Source: Candidatus Woesearchaeota archaeon (GTDB lineage Archaea > Nanobdellota > Nanobdellia > Woesearchaeales > GW2011-AR9). From it: DNA of 46,277 nt. The notes under the pieces are model-generated. The model was not told the origin of the DNA. It was given only the letters and a program-made list of their open reading frames with translations, and searched no databases. Below, piece by piece: positions 23,034-32,545 of the stretch; position 1 is the stretch's first letter; the number at the start of each line of letters is the position of its first letter. The position numbers were made by a program, and so were the translations under genes. Location of the stretch: positions 1 to 46,277 of the forward strand of contig JABHWJ010000032.1 in NCBI GenBank assembly GCA_018657845.1, in the 5' to 3' direction.

Positions 23034-25618
23034 TCTTCACTTCCTTCTTCACTTCCTTCTTCACTTCCTTCTCCAATTGATTCACTTGATTCACTTGCTT
23101 CTTCACTTGCTCCTTCACTTCCTTTTTCAATCCCATCATTCCCTTCTTCATTTACTTCATCTTCCACCATGATCTTTGCTACTGCCGCCACTTCATCACC
23201 TTCGCCCAACCTCATTACTCTTACTCCTTGTGTGGCTCGGCCAATTTTAGAAATGTCTGCACATTTAATCCGTATTGCCACTCCGAATCTAGAAACCAAC
23301 ATTAACTCTTCTTCGCCATCTACTATTTTAACAGCAACTGCATTTCCATTCTTCTCTGTGACTTTAATATTAGTAACTCCTTTTCCTCCCCTTCCAATTA
23401 AACGATATTCTTCCACAGGAGTCCTCTTACCATAACCTTTTTCACAAATAGTCAAAATATTCTTGCCTTCTTCAGAAACAATCATCCCTATTAATTCGTC
23501 CTCTTTAGAAATTCTCATTCCCCTTACTCCTCTCGCCGTTCTTCCCATCGGCCGTACATCTCCTTCTTTAAATCTAACTGCCATTCCTTTTTTACTTGCC
23601 AAAATTATCTGTTCAGAACCTTTGGTTAACTTGACACTCACTAACTTATCTCCTTCATCTAAAGTTAATGCCCTTATTCCTCCTTTCCTCGGTCGAGAGA
23701 AATCCATCAAATCAGTTTTCTTAACCACTCCTCTTGAAGTAGCCATAAATAAATATCCTTCTTTAAAGTCTCTTACTGGAATAATTGCTGAAATCTTTTC
23801 TTCACTTCTTAATCCAAGTAAATTAGAAATATGTTTTCCTTTAGCTTGTCTACTTCCTTCTGGAAGATTATAAACTTTTAACCAATGTAATTGACCTTGA
23901 TCAGTAAAAAATAACAAGTGAGAATGTGTGGAACAAACAAAAATGTGTTCTACAAAATCTTCTTCCTTCATCCCAGTGGCCTTGATCCCTTTTCCTCCCC
24001 TTCTCTGAATCTTATAAGCACTTAAAGGAATTCGTTTAACATATCCTGAATGTGTTCTCGTTACAACTACAGTTTCCTCTTCGATTAACTCTTCTAAATC
24101 TACTTCTCCTTCTTCTTCACTTTCTACAATTACAGATCTTCTTTCATCACCATATTGTTCTTTGATTCCTTCTAATTCTTCTTTAATCATGCCTAAAACT
24201 TTTTCTTCAGATGCAAGAATTTCCTGATACTCTCCAATTTTAAAATTAAGTTCCTTCTCTTCTTCTCTTATTTTTTCTTGTTCTAAAGAAGATAATTTTT
24301 GTAAACGCATTTCCAAAATTGCTTTAGCTTGAACTTCACTCAATTGATAACTACTTATCAAAAATTCTTTAGCTTCAGCTAAATTCTTACTTTTCTTAAT
24401 TCCTGCTACAACTTCATCAATATTATCTAACGCTACAATCAACCCCATTAAGAGATGGACTCTTTTTTCAGCTTGATCCAAATCATATTTTGTTCTCTTA
24501 GTAATAACATCTTTCCGATGCAAAACATGATGGTTAAGTATTTCTTTCAAACCTAATATTTTTGGTTGTTTATTATCTAAAGCTAACAAATTTATTCCAA
24601 AAGAAACTTTCATCCTACTAAATTTATATAATTGATTTAAAATCACTTGGGGATCAACATCTTTCTTTAAATCCACCACTACCCTAATCCCTTCTCTATC
24701 TGATTCATCATTAATATTACGTATCCCTATAATCCGTTTATCTCTTACCAATCCCGCAATTTGTTCTATCAACTCTGCCTTGTTAACCATATATGGAATC
24801 TCTTTAACGATGATTTTCCCTGGTTCCATCACTACAACAGATTTTATCACTACCTTACCCTTTCCTTTAGCGTAAGCATGCCAAAGCGCTGACCCACATA
24901 ATACTTCTCCGCCAGTTGGAAAATCTGGCCCTGGAATTATTTGCATCAATTCTTCGACGTTTATTTCTGGATCATTAATCAGAGCAATCACTCCATCACA
25001 AACTTCTTTAATGTTGTGTGGTGGAATAGATGTGGCCATTCCTACCGCAATCCCAGTAGAACCATTAACTAATAAATTAGGCAATTTATTTGGTAATACT
25101 TCTGGTTCCTTCAAACTTCCATCAAAATTATCTTTAAAATTAACTGTATCCTTTTCAATATCTCTTAACATCTCTTCAGCAAGTTTATTCAACTTAGCTT
25201 CAGTATATCTCATCGCTGCTGCCCTATCACCATCAACACTTCCAAAGTTTCCTTGTCCTTTAATCAATGGATATCTCAAGGAAAAATCTTGAGCCATTCT
25301 TACTAAAGAATCATAAACAGCAGAATCACCATGGGGATGATACTTACCCAAAACTTCCCCTACAATTCTTGCACATTTTTTAAAGGGCTTATTATGCAGC
25401 ATTCCTAAGTCGTACATGGCATAAAGAATTCTCCTATGAACTGGCTTCAACCCATCACGAACATCTGGAAGAGCACGACCTACAATCACAGACATGGCAT
25501 AATTTACATACGCCTCTTTCATCTCCTCTTCAATAACCCGAGGAATAATCTTATCACTAGAAGATTCCTGATCTTTCTGGCCTTCTTCTGGGCCATTATT
25601 TGCTGTGTTTGGGTCCAT
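23030..25618 (-). CDS. gyrA: DNA gyrase subunit A
   Basis: A full-length bacterial-type GyrA of 862 residues. The cleavage domain carries the active Tyr in [13 protein letters not shown] (Tyr138). The C-terminal beta-pinwheel begins with the GyrA box QRRGGKG inside [14 protein letters not shown], the element needed to wrap DNA and introduce negative supercoils, so it is gyrase rather than topoisomerase IV. The extreme C-terminus is an acidic low-complexity tail (repeated GSEE, encoded by 12-bp tandem units around 23035-23075). gyrB is not in the window. A TATA box (tttataaag, about 25694-25702) precedes it on the minus strand. Archaeal gyrases were probably acquired from bacteria. Confidence 0.97.
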   Translation of the reverse strand: MDPNTANNGPEEGQKDQESSSDKIIPRVIEEEMKEAYVNYAMSVIVGRALPDVRDGLKPVHRRILYAMYDLGMLHNKPFKKCARIVGEVLGKYHPHGDSAVYDSLVRMAQDFSLRYPLIKGQGNFGSVDGDRAAAMRYTEAKLNKLAEEMLRDIEKDTVNFKDNFDGSLKEPEVLPNKLPNLLVNGSTGIAVGMATSIPPHNIKEVCDGVIALINDPEINVEELMQIIPGPDFPTGGEVLCGSALWHAYAKGKGKVVIKSVVVMEPGKIIVKEIPYMVNKAELIEQIAGLVRDKRIIGIRNINDESDREGIRVVVDLKKDVDPQVILNQLYKFSRMKVSFGINLLALDNKQPKILGLKEILNHHVLHRKDVITKRTKYDLDQAEKRVHLLMGLIVALDNIDEVVAGIKKSKNLAEAKEFLISSYQLSEVQAKAILEMRLQKLSSLEQEKIREEEKELNFKIGEYQEILASEEKVLGMIKEELEGIKEQYGDERRSVIVESEEEGEVDLEELIEEETVVVTRTHSGYVKRIPLSAYKIQRRGGKGIKATGMKEEDFVEHIFVCSTHSHLLFFTDQGQLHWLKVYNLPEGSRQAKGKHISNLLGLRSEEKISAIIPVRDFKEGYLFMATSRGVVKKTDLMDFSRPRKGGIRALTLDEGDKLVSVKLTKGSEQIILASKKGMAVRFKEGDVRPMGRTARGVRGMRISKEDELIGMIVSEEGKNILTICEKGYGKRTPVEEYRLIGRGGKGVTNIKVTEKNGNAVAVKIVDGEEELMLVSRFGVAIRIKCADISKIGRATQGVRVMRLGEGDEVAAVAKIMVEDEVNEEGNDGIEKGSEGASEEASESSESIGEGSEEGSEEGSEE
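23035..23076. repeat. 12-bp tandem repeat in the 3' end of gyrA
   Basis: Units of ttcacttccttc are repeated about three times at the gyrA 3' end and encode the repeated Gly-Ser-Glu-Glu of the acidic tail. Such arrays change length by slippage; here the reading frame is preserved by the multiple of three. Confidence 0.75.
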
Positions 25619-25712
25619 TTTTTAGATAAATTTTAGTAATTTCAAATTCGAGCTTTATCGACGATAAACTATAAGAAATTAGAGGTCTTGGGGCTTTATA
25701 AAGATTGTGGTT

Positions 25713-26372
25713 TTATTTATTCAAATCTGAAGAAGATTTAACTCCTTTCATTGCTTCTTTTATTTCATCCTGGGTTGCTTCTTCCTTCTTCCGAATTTCT
25801 ATCAATTCTTCTACTTCTTCGGCTTCTTTTTCAACTTCTTCAGCCTCTTTCAACACTTCAGCAGGGACATTTTTCAAAAAAGCTTGTTTGGCTTCTTCCG
25901 AAGGCAAATCAAAATACTCAAAAAACTTACCAGTCAATTTTAGCTTATATGTTCGCCCAAATCTTTCCTTACCTACCAGGCCCATTTCCATCAATTGTTT
26001 GATGTGTTCATAAGCTTTATTATGTCTTAATTTAATGATGTCAGATTGAACCACTGGATACTTCCAAGCGATTACTGCTAGTGTTTCTATTAAACTCTTA
26101 TCCATATCCAATTCAGTAACAATATTATCTACTAAGGGCAAAAATTCGTCCCTAACTGTTAATTTCCACCGATCTTCTCTTTGAATAACTCTCAAAGAAT
26201 GATCTCTTTGACCATAATCTTCCTTTAACTCTTTCATACATTCTTCTACCTCTTTAGCATCCAAAGAACATAAGCTACTCAATCTTTCAATAGAAATTTC
26301 TTTACCTACGGCAAACAGGACTGCTTCCACCTTTTTTTTATTACTCTCCCTTCCATCCATCTCTTCGCTCAT
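25713..26372 (-). CDS. scpB: Segregation and condensation protein B
   Basis: The product of 219 residues has two winged-helix domains as in ScpB, the partner of kleisin ScpA in SMC complexes. Recognisable segments are KKVEAVLFAVGKEISIERL at the N-terminus and SLIETLAVIAWKYPVVQSDI and MGLVGKERFGRTYKLKLTGKF in the second domain. A charged coiled-coil tail of about 45 residues follows. It sits two genes upstream of nothing SMC-like in this window; smc and scpA must be elsewhere. It precedes gyrA by 94 bp on the same strand, though gyrA has its own TATA box. Confidence 0.93.
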   Translation of the reverse strand: MSEEMDGRESNKKKVEAVLFAVGKEISIERLSSLCSLDAKEVEECMKELKEDYGQRDHSLRVIQREDRWKLTVRDEFLPLVDNIVTELDMDKSLIETLAVIAWKYPVVQSDIIKLRHNKAYEHIKQLMEMGLVGKERFGRTYKLKLTGKFFEYFDLPSEEAKQAFLKNVPAEVLKEAEEVEKEAEEVEELIEIRKKEEATQDEIKEAMKGVKSSSDLNK

Positions 26373-26446
26373 TATAATAAAAGAATGAAAAGCGATATTT
26401 TTAAGTCTTTCTCTTTCGGTCCCAATTTACCTAAAAACCGCTCACT

Positions 26447-27040
26447 TTACTTATCAAATTTTTCCTTTACTAAAGAATAAACACCATCTTTCATCTTCAC
26501 TGTCCCTTTATCCAAAAGGCTATCTAAAAAGTCTTCTACTTTCGCTTTGTCTACTCCAGTGTATTTACTCATTTCTTCAGAAGTCATTTCTTTTTTACCC
26601 AACAAAATCACCAAATAATTGCTTAATAATCTAGACATATTTTTCTTCAAAGAATCATTCTCAAATTTAACCTGTTTAGCAACCATATCTACATTATGTA
26701 ATTTGGCTTGCAAATCATTAATATATGCTGTAAAATCTTCACTAGTAACTACTAAACTCTCGGGTTCTAATATCTCAATCACTGAAGGCATATAATTAAA
26801 GCAAAAGTTCGTTAAATCAGTCAACTCTTTCATTTCAAACTCTAATTCTGTAAATGTAGCCCACATCTCACTTTCTTGTTTTTTGGCCTCGGCAAAATCT
26901 TTTCTTAATACATTATAAGTTTCATCTTTGATTATTTTTTCTACATATCCTTGCATAACTGATTCCACATGTTCTCTAGGTTTACCCAATACTTCAATAA
27001 CTGCCCTACATAAAATCTTTTTTTCCATATCTTTCTCCAA
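26447..27040 (-). CDS. Hypothetical protein with coiled coil and C-terminal winged-helix-like region
   Basis: I cannot name the family. The 197-residue protein has a long helical middle part (DFAEAKKQESEMWATFTELE through LQAKLHNVDMVAKQVKFEND), then a C-terminal ~55 residues, KKEMTSEEMSKYTGVDKAKV and SLLDKGTVKMKDGVYSL, that read as a winged helix with a wing strand. A nucleic-acid or protein-binding role is plausible. It ends 13 nt after the lamin-tail gene stop on the same strand and precedes scpB, so it could be part of a chromosome-associated operon; that link is speculative. Confidence 0.75.
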   Translation of the reverse strand: MEKDMEKKILCRAVIEVLGKPREHVESVMQGYVEKIIKDETYNVLRKDFAEAKKQESEMWATFTELEFEMKELTDLTNFCFNYMPSVIEILEPESLVVTSEDFTAYINDLQAKLHNVDMVAKQVKFENDSLKKNMSRLLSNYLVILLGKKEMTSEEMSKYTGVDKAKVEDFLDSLLDKGTVKMKDGVYSLVKEKFDK

Positions 27041-27053
27041 ATAACTTTCGTTT

Positions 27054-28988
27054 TTAAGTTTTTCCCTTAAAATTTCCTTTCTCCCAAATAATTAAAACCA
27101 CGCACAACAAACTTATGGTAATTAAAAGCAAATAAACCATCAAATTTCCTGCTTTTGCTGAACTCGATTCATAGACAACCACCCCAGTAATATCATCGAC
27201 AATCATTTCTTTCTTACTTTTCAATCTCTCTTCATCACTAGAAGAACTCAAAGAAGCTTCTTGTTGCAATTCTTTGACTTCCAAATTTCCTCCCAAATCT
27301 TCCCCTAACACTCCATCTATTTCTTCATTGGTAACTTCCACCAATTCATCTCCCCAATTCATTTCTTCAACGTAATCCAAATAATCCCTACATATTTCTT
27401 CATCCACTCCAGAAATCACAAAACCTCGCTCAACCCTTAACCCCAAACCTTCCAAAATTAGATTATATTCGCCGTCTTTAAATTTATTATTACAATTAGG
27501 AATCAATTGAATTGGAAAAGTAAATGGATATTCTTTGAATTTATCATAAACATTCATCTTACTTCTTTTACTCACTGCCTGGCCATTCTTCTCTGCCCAC
27601 AATTCCACTGCATGTTTTGTCTCCTCTCCTTTATACACAGTGAGTTTAACTTTAAACTGATCTCCCCATTCTGCTTCGTTATCTACACCCAAATAAAGTT
27701 CTTCTATCGCTAAAGAAGAATCACTATTTTTGTAATCTGGATTAATTGCAATCAATTTACTAACTGAATCATCCTCCTTCACTTCGTCTTCGCAACCAAC
27801 TTCAGAAATTTGAAAAGTTAATTGATAAACTCCTTCCATTAAATTTGGAGAATATTTCTTAGTTTCAAAAGTTTCCACTTTTTTATTAGTCCATGGAGAA
27901 TATTCCTTCAAAATCTTTCCATTGATATCCTCTAAATATCCTTTAACAGTTACTTCACTTCCTTCTCCATAATCTCTTCTTACAATTAATTCAAACTCTA
28001 ATTCCTCTCCCAAAAAAATAGATTTTTCAATTACTAATTCCAGTTCCCAATTACATTTCCCTTCATAGATATTCTCTTCTCCAGGAGTTGGAACTGTCTT
28101 ATACCACTCTCCATTTACTTTTGCCCAAGACATTCCTTCTGTACTACCAGAATAACTGACCTCCTCCAACAACAAACCCTCATAAAATAATCTCACTTCA
28201 TCATAACCATTATTATTTAAAGAAAAATCAGTATCTCCATCTCTATAGATCACCACATAATCTCCTACTCCTAAAACTACTCCCGTTAAAACAGAACTTT
28301 CTACAATATACAATTCATTATCATCTCCAGAATCCTTTAACAACAAACCCTTTATCTCTACCGCATGTTCTCCTCCATTGTAAAGTTCTATCCATTCTCC
28401 CTTAGGTTTCTCACCTCCATCTTCCCCAAGAGGATCTGCCATAATCTCAGAAATCTCCAACCCCTTAAAATCTGTAGACAGCTTGCTAACACTATTTTCC
28501 TCTCCTGGAGTCCCTCCTTCTTCTAAACTTTCTCCCCAACTCCCTTCTTCTCTTCGTTCTAAACTTTTACCATTCCCATCCGCCAGATCAACAAAATTAG
28601 AATAATCAAAATTATCTTCGCATCCCTCTTTGCCCCCTAAAACAATTTCTTCACCAGAATTCTTTAAATTTATTTCTCCTCCACTAATTTCTCCTTCCGC
28701 ATAAAAATTTTCTTCAAATTCTTCTAAATTCCTTACCACTAAGAAATAATCTTCTTTTGAAATAATCCCTCCTAACTCCTTCCCATCTAACAAACAACCA
28801 GTAAGATTTATTTCTTCCCCAAAATTATACAATTCTATCCATTCACATTTAGAATCACTACATTGATTAGGATCATACATTACTTCATTAATCAAAACAT
28901 CTCCCCAAATTAAAGGGGCCATAGAAATAATAAAAAATAACCAGGTTCCCAAAAAAACAACTCTTCTCAACTCTTTCCCCACCATCAA
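27054..28988 (-). CDS. Exported protein with two lamin-tail domains and a C-terminal membrane anchor
   Basis: The 644-residue product starts with a signal-like segment (RVVFLGTWLFFIISMAPLIW). It has two lamin-tail (LTD) domains: the first with VLINEVMYDPNQ and CEWIELYNFGEEINLTGCLL, the second with EISEIMADPLGE and GEWIELYNGGEHAVEIKGLL. A beta-rich region of about 250 residues follows, and a single transmembrane helix near the end (MVYLLLITISLLCVVLIIW). It is likely a cell-surface protein anchored at its C-terminus; LTD domains in prokaryotes are mostly found in secreted or envelope proteins. The role is unknown. It begins a minus-strand run; the divergent gene at 29087 shares the upstream region. 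Confidence 0.88.
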   Translation of the reverse strand: MMVGKELRRVVFLGTWLFFIISMAPLIWGDVLINEVMYDPNQCSDSKCEWIELYNFGEEINLTGCLLDGKELGGIISKEDYFLVVRNLEEFEENFYAEGEISGGEINLKNSGEEIVLGGKEGCEDNFDYSNFVDLADGNGKSLERREEGSWGESLEEGGTPGEENSVSKLSTDFKGLEISEIMADPLGEDGGEKPKGEWIELYNGGEHAVEIKGLLLKDSGDDNELYIVESSVLTGVVLGVGDYVVIYRDGDTDFSLNNNGYDEVRLFYEGLLLEEVSYSGSTEGMSWAKVNGEWYKTVPTPGEENIYEGKCNWELELVIEKSIFLGEELEFELIVRRDYGEGSEVTVKGYLEDINGKILKEYSPWTNKKVETFETKKYSPNLMEGVYQLTFQISEVGCEDEVKEDDSVSKLIAINPDYKNSDSSLAIEELYLGVDNEAEWGDQFKVKLTVYKGEETKHAVELWAEKNGQAVSKRSKMNVYDKFKEYPFTFPIQLIPNCNNKFKDGEYNLILEGLGLRVERGFVISGVDEEICRDYLDYVEEMNWGDELVEVTNEEIDGVLGEDLGGNLEVKELQQEASLSSSSDEERLKSKKEMIVDDITGVVVYESSSAKAGNLMVYLLLITISLLCVVLIIWEKGNFKGKT

Positions 28989-29086
28989 TTTAATCCAAAA
29001 TTAACCCCAATATATACTTTTCCATTTTTCACTATTCAAGAATACTCAAAAAAGTTTTTAATACTACTTTTATTTAAACACTTAAA

Positions 29087-29542
29087 ATGGGATTATTCTC
29101 TAGAAGAAAAAAGTTGGACGTTCCTTTACCTCCTTCAGAAGATGTTTTGCGTTTTCCTAGATCTTCTGAAATAGCTAGGCGTATTGAACCAGAAAAAATA
29201 AAAGAAGCAGTAGGTCTTCAAGAACCCAAACCAGAAGAACTTCTCCCCCCAGAACATCAAGGGAAAGAATTGGACTCTACGTTTCCAGAAGAAACTGCTA
29301 TGTCTCAAAGAACTTTTTTCATTGATGCTAAAAAACCATTCTTCTTAAGAATGCAAACCCATCAAGAAATCTATAAAAACGCACTAGAGATGAAAAACAA
29401 CTCTTTAGAACTTTCTGAAGTTACTAACGAAATTACAGACTCAGAGTATAATGATGACCGACAGTATGAGAAACTAAAGAATTCCCTCAAAAGAGTACAC
29501 GATAAATTACTTCAAGTAGATGAAACAATTTTCAAAAGGTGA
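29087..29542 (+). CDS. Hypothetical helical protein, first of a three-gene set
   Basis: The 151-residue product has a basic N-terminus (MGLFSRRKKLDVPLPPSED), a proline-rich low-complexity stretch to about residue 75, then helices (AKKPFFLRMQTHQEIYKNAL and DRQYEKLKNSLKRVHDKLL). No known domain. The stop overlaps the ribosome-binding region of the next gene, indicating translational coupling with two more helical proteins. A TATA-like ttttaatac stands about 30 bp before the ATG. Confidence 0.72.
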   Translation: MGLFSRRKKLDVPLPPSEDVLRFPRSSEIARRIEPEKIKEAVGLQEPKPEELLPPEHQGKELDSTFPEETAMSQRTFFIDAKKPFFLRMQTHQEIYKNALEMKNNSLELSEVTNEITDSEYNDDRQYEKLKNSLKRVHDKLLQVDETIFKR

Positions 29543-29547
29543 TAATA

Positions 29548-29775
29548 ATGGAAAAAATGCCTGTCTTTGTTAAAGTTGATGAATATAAAGATATTTTAAG
29601 TACTATGGAAACAATTAAAGCTAAAATGCAAGACGCTAGAAACACCATTCGAAAGCTTGGTGAGCTCAAAAATGAAGAGGATTCTCAAATCCAAACTTGG
29701 CAATCTGCATTAGTAGAAATTGAAAAGAAAATTCAATTTATTGATCAGTCTTTACACGAACCAGAATCAGTCTAA
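29548..29775 (+). CDS. Hypothetical coiled-coil protein, 75 aa
   Basis: Nearly the whole product is one helical hairpin (YKDILSTMETIKAKMQDARN, then LKNEEDSQIQTWQSALVEIE). The start is taken as ATG 29548 because GGTGAT (29538-29543) lies 4 nt upstream; a GTG at 29539 is in the same frame but overlaps that site. It overlaps functionally with its neighbours: 5 nt after the first gene and 1 nt before the third. Confidence 0.72.
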   Translation: MEKMPVFVKVDEYKDILSTMETIKAKMQDARNTIRKLGELKNEEDSQIQTWQSALVEIEKKIQFIDQSLHEPESV

Positions 29776-29776
29776 G

Positions 29777-30220
29777 ATGGCTAAAAAAACGACTAGAAAG
29801 AAAGTAACTAAAAAGAAGGTTACTAAAAAGAAAGGTGAACCACTTTATGTTGGTGTAGTTGAACCTGAAACCTTACGTAAAGATATTCTTGAGTCTGTTA
29901 GAGAGTTAATTCAATTTCTTCAAAGTTACGAACAATTCAAAAAGTTAAAAGATGAAAAGAACCGTACTCTGGCTATTCTTAAAAGTGATGTTAAAGACAT
30001 TAAAAGTGAAGTTGAAAAGCTTAAAATGTATTTGAAGAAAAGTGCGGCTTCACTTCCAGCCCCCGCTCCAATTAAAAAATCTATTCCCAAGGAGATAGAA
30101 CCTCAAAAAGATTCTTTTGAAGAAGTTCGCACATCCCCAGTATCTAGAAGATCTAACGAACTTGCCGCTCTTGAACAAGAGTTGGGAGAAATTGAAAAGA
30201 AACTGGGCACATTAGGTTGA
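29777..30220 (+). CDS. Hypothetical lysine-rich coiled-coil protein, 147 aa
   Basis: The N-terminal ~20 residues are tandem KKxTKKKV-type repeats with very high positive charge, suited to nucleic-acid or membrane contact. Then come a helical domain (EPETLRKDILESVRELIQFL) and two coiled coils linked by a Pro-Ala stretch, ending ALEQELGEIEKKLGTLG. The ATG at 29777 was chosen over upstream in-frame codons because it directly follows the previous stop. Function unknown; co-expression with the two preceding genes is nearly certain from spacing. Confidence 0.72.
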   Translation: MAKKTTRKKVTKKKVTKKKGEPLYVGVVEPETLRKDILESVRELIQFLQSYEQFKKLKDEKNRTLAILKSDVKDIKSEVEKLKMYLKKSAASLPAPAPIKKSIPKEIEPQKDSFEEVRTSPVSRRSNELAALEQELGEIEKKLGTLG

Positions 30221-30250
30221 TTTCTTATTTTTTCTTTTAATCTAACAAAA

Positions 30251-30258
30251 TTTATAAA
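30251..30258 (+). promoter_or_regulatory. TATA box for tRNA-Leu
   Basis: tttataaa about 41 nt before the mature tRNA 5' end, leaving a short leader for RNase P to remove. Confidence 0.65.
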
Positions 30259-30291
30259 ACATTACTAAATTTAACTTCTTATTCCAATTAT

Positions 30292-30375
30292 GTGGGTGTG
30301 CCGGAGTGGTCAAACGGGATGGACTCAAAATCCATTGGCTTAGTGCCTACGCAGGTTCGAACCCTGCCACCCACA
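30292..30375 (+). tRNA. tRNA-Leu (CAA)
   Basis: Acceptor GTGGGTG pairs with CACCCAC, followed by A73. The D arm is CCG..CGG with GTGG in the loop. The anticodon stem ATGGA/TCCAT encloses CTCAAAA, giving CAA. A long variable arm TGGC-ttagt-GCC makes it class II, as expected for leucine. The T arm is GCAGG-TTCGAAC-CCTGC. There is no intron, unlike the tRNAs near 2600-2900, and no encoded CCA. A T-rich run follows immediately and may end transcription. Confidence 0.95.
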
Positions 30376-30433
30376 CTTTTTATTCTTAAGAAGAGAAATT
30401 ATTATATAACCAAAAGATACTTTTAAAGAAAAC

Positions 30434-30649
30434 ATGGAATCATTAGAAATCAAACTAAAATCTGATTGGAAACAAAAGTTACCAGTTTATGGCCTTTACC
30501 AATTACATCAAGATAGCAAGGCAGGAAAGCCATTAATAACCGAACCATATGCAACCGGATCAAATACACCATATGTAAGATATCAAGCATTCTCAATTGT
30601 TGCTGCCACAGTAGGAATCTGGTATGGTTTATCTCAATTATTTCAATAA
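30434..30649 (+). CDS. Small hypothetical tail-anchored protein, 71 aa
   Basis: The product has a charged N-terminus, a polar middle (YATGSNTPYVRYQ) and a C-terminal hydrophobic helix (AFSIVAATVGIWYGLSQLF), giving a tail-anchored topology. No family recognised. It is preceded by an A+T-rich region with tattatataac about 30 bp upstream, suitable for a TATA box. Confidence 0.6.
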   Translation: MESLEIKLKSDWKQKLPVYGLYQLHQDSKAGKPLITEPYATGSNTPYVRYQAFSIVAATVGIWYGLSQLFQ

Positions 30650-30709
30650 TTTTTTAATTTTCTTCTTCAACAGTTAAATATATAAACAAAACAATAGTCT
30701 TTTCTCGAG

Positions 30710-31084
30710 ATGAAAACAGCAAATTGTAAAAGTTGTCCTGCGCTTTGTTGTAAATATGTTGCATTACAAATCGACACTCCAGAAAACAAACAAGACTGGG
30801 ATAATTTATTCTGGTATCTTCACCACGAAAACATTAAGATCTACCTTGACCACGAAGATGATTGGATGATTGAATTCAAAACTCCTTGTAAAAACCTTCT
30901 CGCCCATAACCAATGTGAAATCTATGAACACCGGCCCAAAGTTTGTAGAAACCACACTACTTCTGAATGTGAACATCATGGTAAAAAATCTCCTTACAAA
31001 AAATTATTCGAAAACGCCCAAGAACTAAAAATATACTTAGAAAAAGAAAACATTTCTTATCAATTCAAACACCTCCAAAAATAA
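30710..31084 (+). CDS. YkgJ-family cysteine-cluster protein
   Basis: The 124-residue protein carries the YkgJ/UPF0153 pattern: CKSCPALCCKY at the N-terminus (four Cys within residues 6-14), then TPCKNLLAHNQCEIYEHRPKVC, where the spaced cysteines followed by YxxRPxxC are diagnostic. These clusters are thought to bind zinc or iron-sulfur. The cellular function is not established. It precedes RNase J on the same strand with its own TATA-like region between. Confidence 0.88.
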   Translation: MKTANCKSCPALCCKYVALQIDTPENKQDWDNLFWYLHHENIKIYLDHEDDWMIEFKTPCKNLLAHNQCEIYEHRPKVCRNHTTSECEHHGKKSPYKKLFENAQELKIYLEKENISYQFKHLQK

Positions 31085-31139
31085 AAAAAGGGTGTTAAAT
31101 TAACCCAACATTTTTAAATCATCAAAAAATCTTTATCTT

Positions 31140-32480
31140 ATGCCTATAGAAATATGCTCCATTGGTGGATACTCAGAAACTGGAAAAAATTCTACTGCAA
31201 TCAAAGTAGATGACGAAGTAGTTGTCCTAGACATGGGCCTTCATATGGAAAATTACATCCGCCATACTGAAGATGAAGATATTTCTGCCATGCATTATGA
31301 TGAATTGCTAAAAGTAGATGCAGTTCCTAATTATGGTTTAATTAAAGATTGGAAAGAAAAAGTCATTGCCATCGTCCCTAGCCATGGTCACCTTGACCAC
31401 ATTGGAGCAATTCCTTTTGCCGCCTCAATCTTTCCTAAAGCTCCAATTGTTTGTACTCCTTACACTGCAGAAGTTCTAAAAAGCATCTTTAGAGATGAAA
31501 GAATTAAAATCCCCAACCATTTAGTCTCCCTTAATCTAAATTCTAAATACAAATTATCCAACAAGATTTCAGTGGAATTAGTTAACGTCACCCATTCTAT
31601 TCCTCAAGCTTCTATGATTGTCATTCATACTCCTTATGGAAAAATAGTTTATGCCAATGATTACAAATTTGATCGTCAACCAACCTTAGGTAAAAAGCCA
31701 AACTTCCAACGATTAAAAGAAGTTGGTGAAGAAGGAGTATTGGTCTTAATCAATGAATGCCTTTACGCCCATGAACACAAAAAAACACCCTCGGAATCTG
31801 TAGCCAAACAAATGCTCAAAGACGTCATGTTGGGAGTTTACACCGAAGGAAAAGGAATGATAGTTACTACATTTTCCTCTCACTTAGCAAGATTAAAAAG
31901 TATTATTGAATTAGGGAAAAAACTCAATCGAAAAATAGTTTTCTTGGGTAGGTCTCTTTCCAAATATGTTGATGCTGGAGAAAGAATTAATATTGTAAAT
32001 TTCAGCTCAGATGTCAGAATCATCAAACATCGGGATAAAATAGAAAAGTTCATCAAAAGAATAAACCGGGAAGGTAAAGAAAAATATCTAATCGTTTGTA
32101 CTGGCCATCAAGGAGAACCAAAAGCCATTCTTTCACGATTAGCCAGACAAGAACTTCCATTTAAGTTCTCTCCAGGAGATGTTGTTATCTTCAGTTGCTC
32201 TGTAATTCCTGCAGAACTAAACAAAGAAAACCGAGGAATTCTCGAAAGCCAATTAAGAGATAGAGGGGCAAGAATCTTTAGAGATATTCACGTTTCTGGC
32301 CACGCCGCTAGAGAAGACCATCGAGATTTAATCGAACTCATCAAGCCAAAACATATCATCCCTTCTCACTCCGGTCGAGAAAGAGCCAACCATCTCGCTG
32401 AATTAGCTGAAGAAATGGGCTACAAAAGAAACCAGACCGTCCACCTCATGGAAAACGGTAAAAGAATTATTCTTTCTTAA
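31140..32480 (+). CDS. rnj: Ribonuclease J (archaeal beta-CASP metallo-beta-lactamase)
   Basis: The metallo-beta-lactamase fold has motif 2 as PSHGHLDHIGAIP (HGHLDH at residues 82-87). The beta-CASP part is seen in VTTFSSHLARLKSIIELGKK and IVCTGHQGEPKAILSRL, and the third His motif is in IHVSGHAAREDHRDLIELIK. The last segment IIPSHSGRERANHLAELAEE is the usual archaeal aRNase J ending. The enzyme is a 5'-3' exonuclease acting on 5'-monophosphate RNA. It is the normal length (446 residues) and stands between the YkgJ protein and PCNA. Confidence 0.93.
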   Translation: MPIEICSIGGYSETGKNSTAIKVDDEVVVLDMGLHMENYIRHTEDEDISAMHYDELLKVDAVPNYGLIKDWKEKVIAIVPSHGHLDHIGAIPFAASIFPKAPIVCTPYTAEVLKSIFRDERIKIPNHLVSLNLNSKYKLSNKISVELVNVTHSIPQASMIVIHTPYGKIVYANDYKFDRQPTLGKKPNFQRLKEVGEEGVLVLINECLYAHEHKKTPSESVAKQMLKDVMLGVYTEGKGMIVTTFSSHLARLKSIIELGKKLNRKIVFLGRSLSKYVDAGERINIVNFSSDVRIIKHRDKIEKFIKRINREGKEKYLIVCTGHQGEPKAILSRLARQELPFKFSPGDVVIFSCSVIPAELNKENRGILESQLRDRGARIFRDIHVSGHAAREDHRDLIELIKPKHIIPSHSGRERANHLAELAEEMGYKRNQTVHLMENGKRIILS

Positions 32481-32545
32481 ATCAATTACTCCATTACCAT
32501 AAAACATATAAATGGGCAAGTTCTCAAGCATTTAGAGGGAAAACC

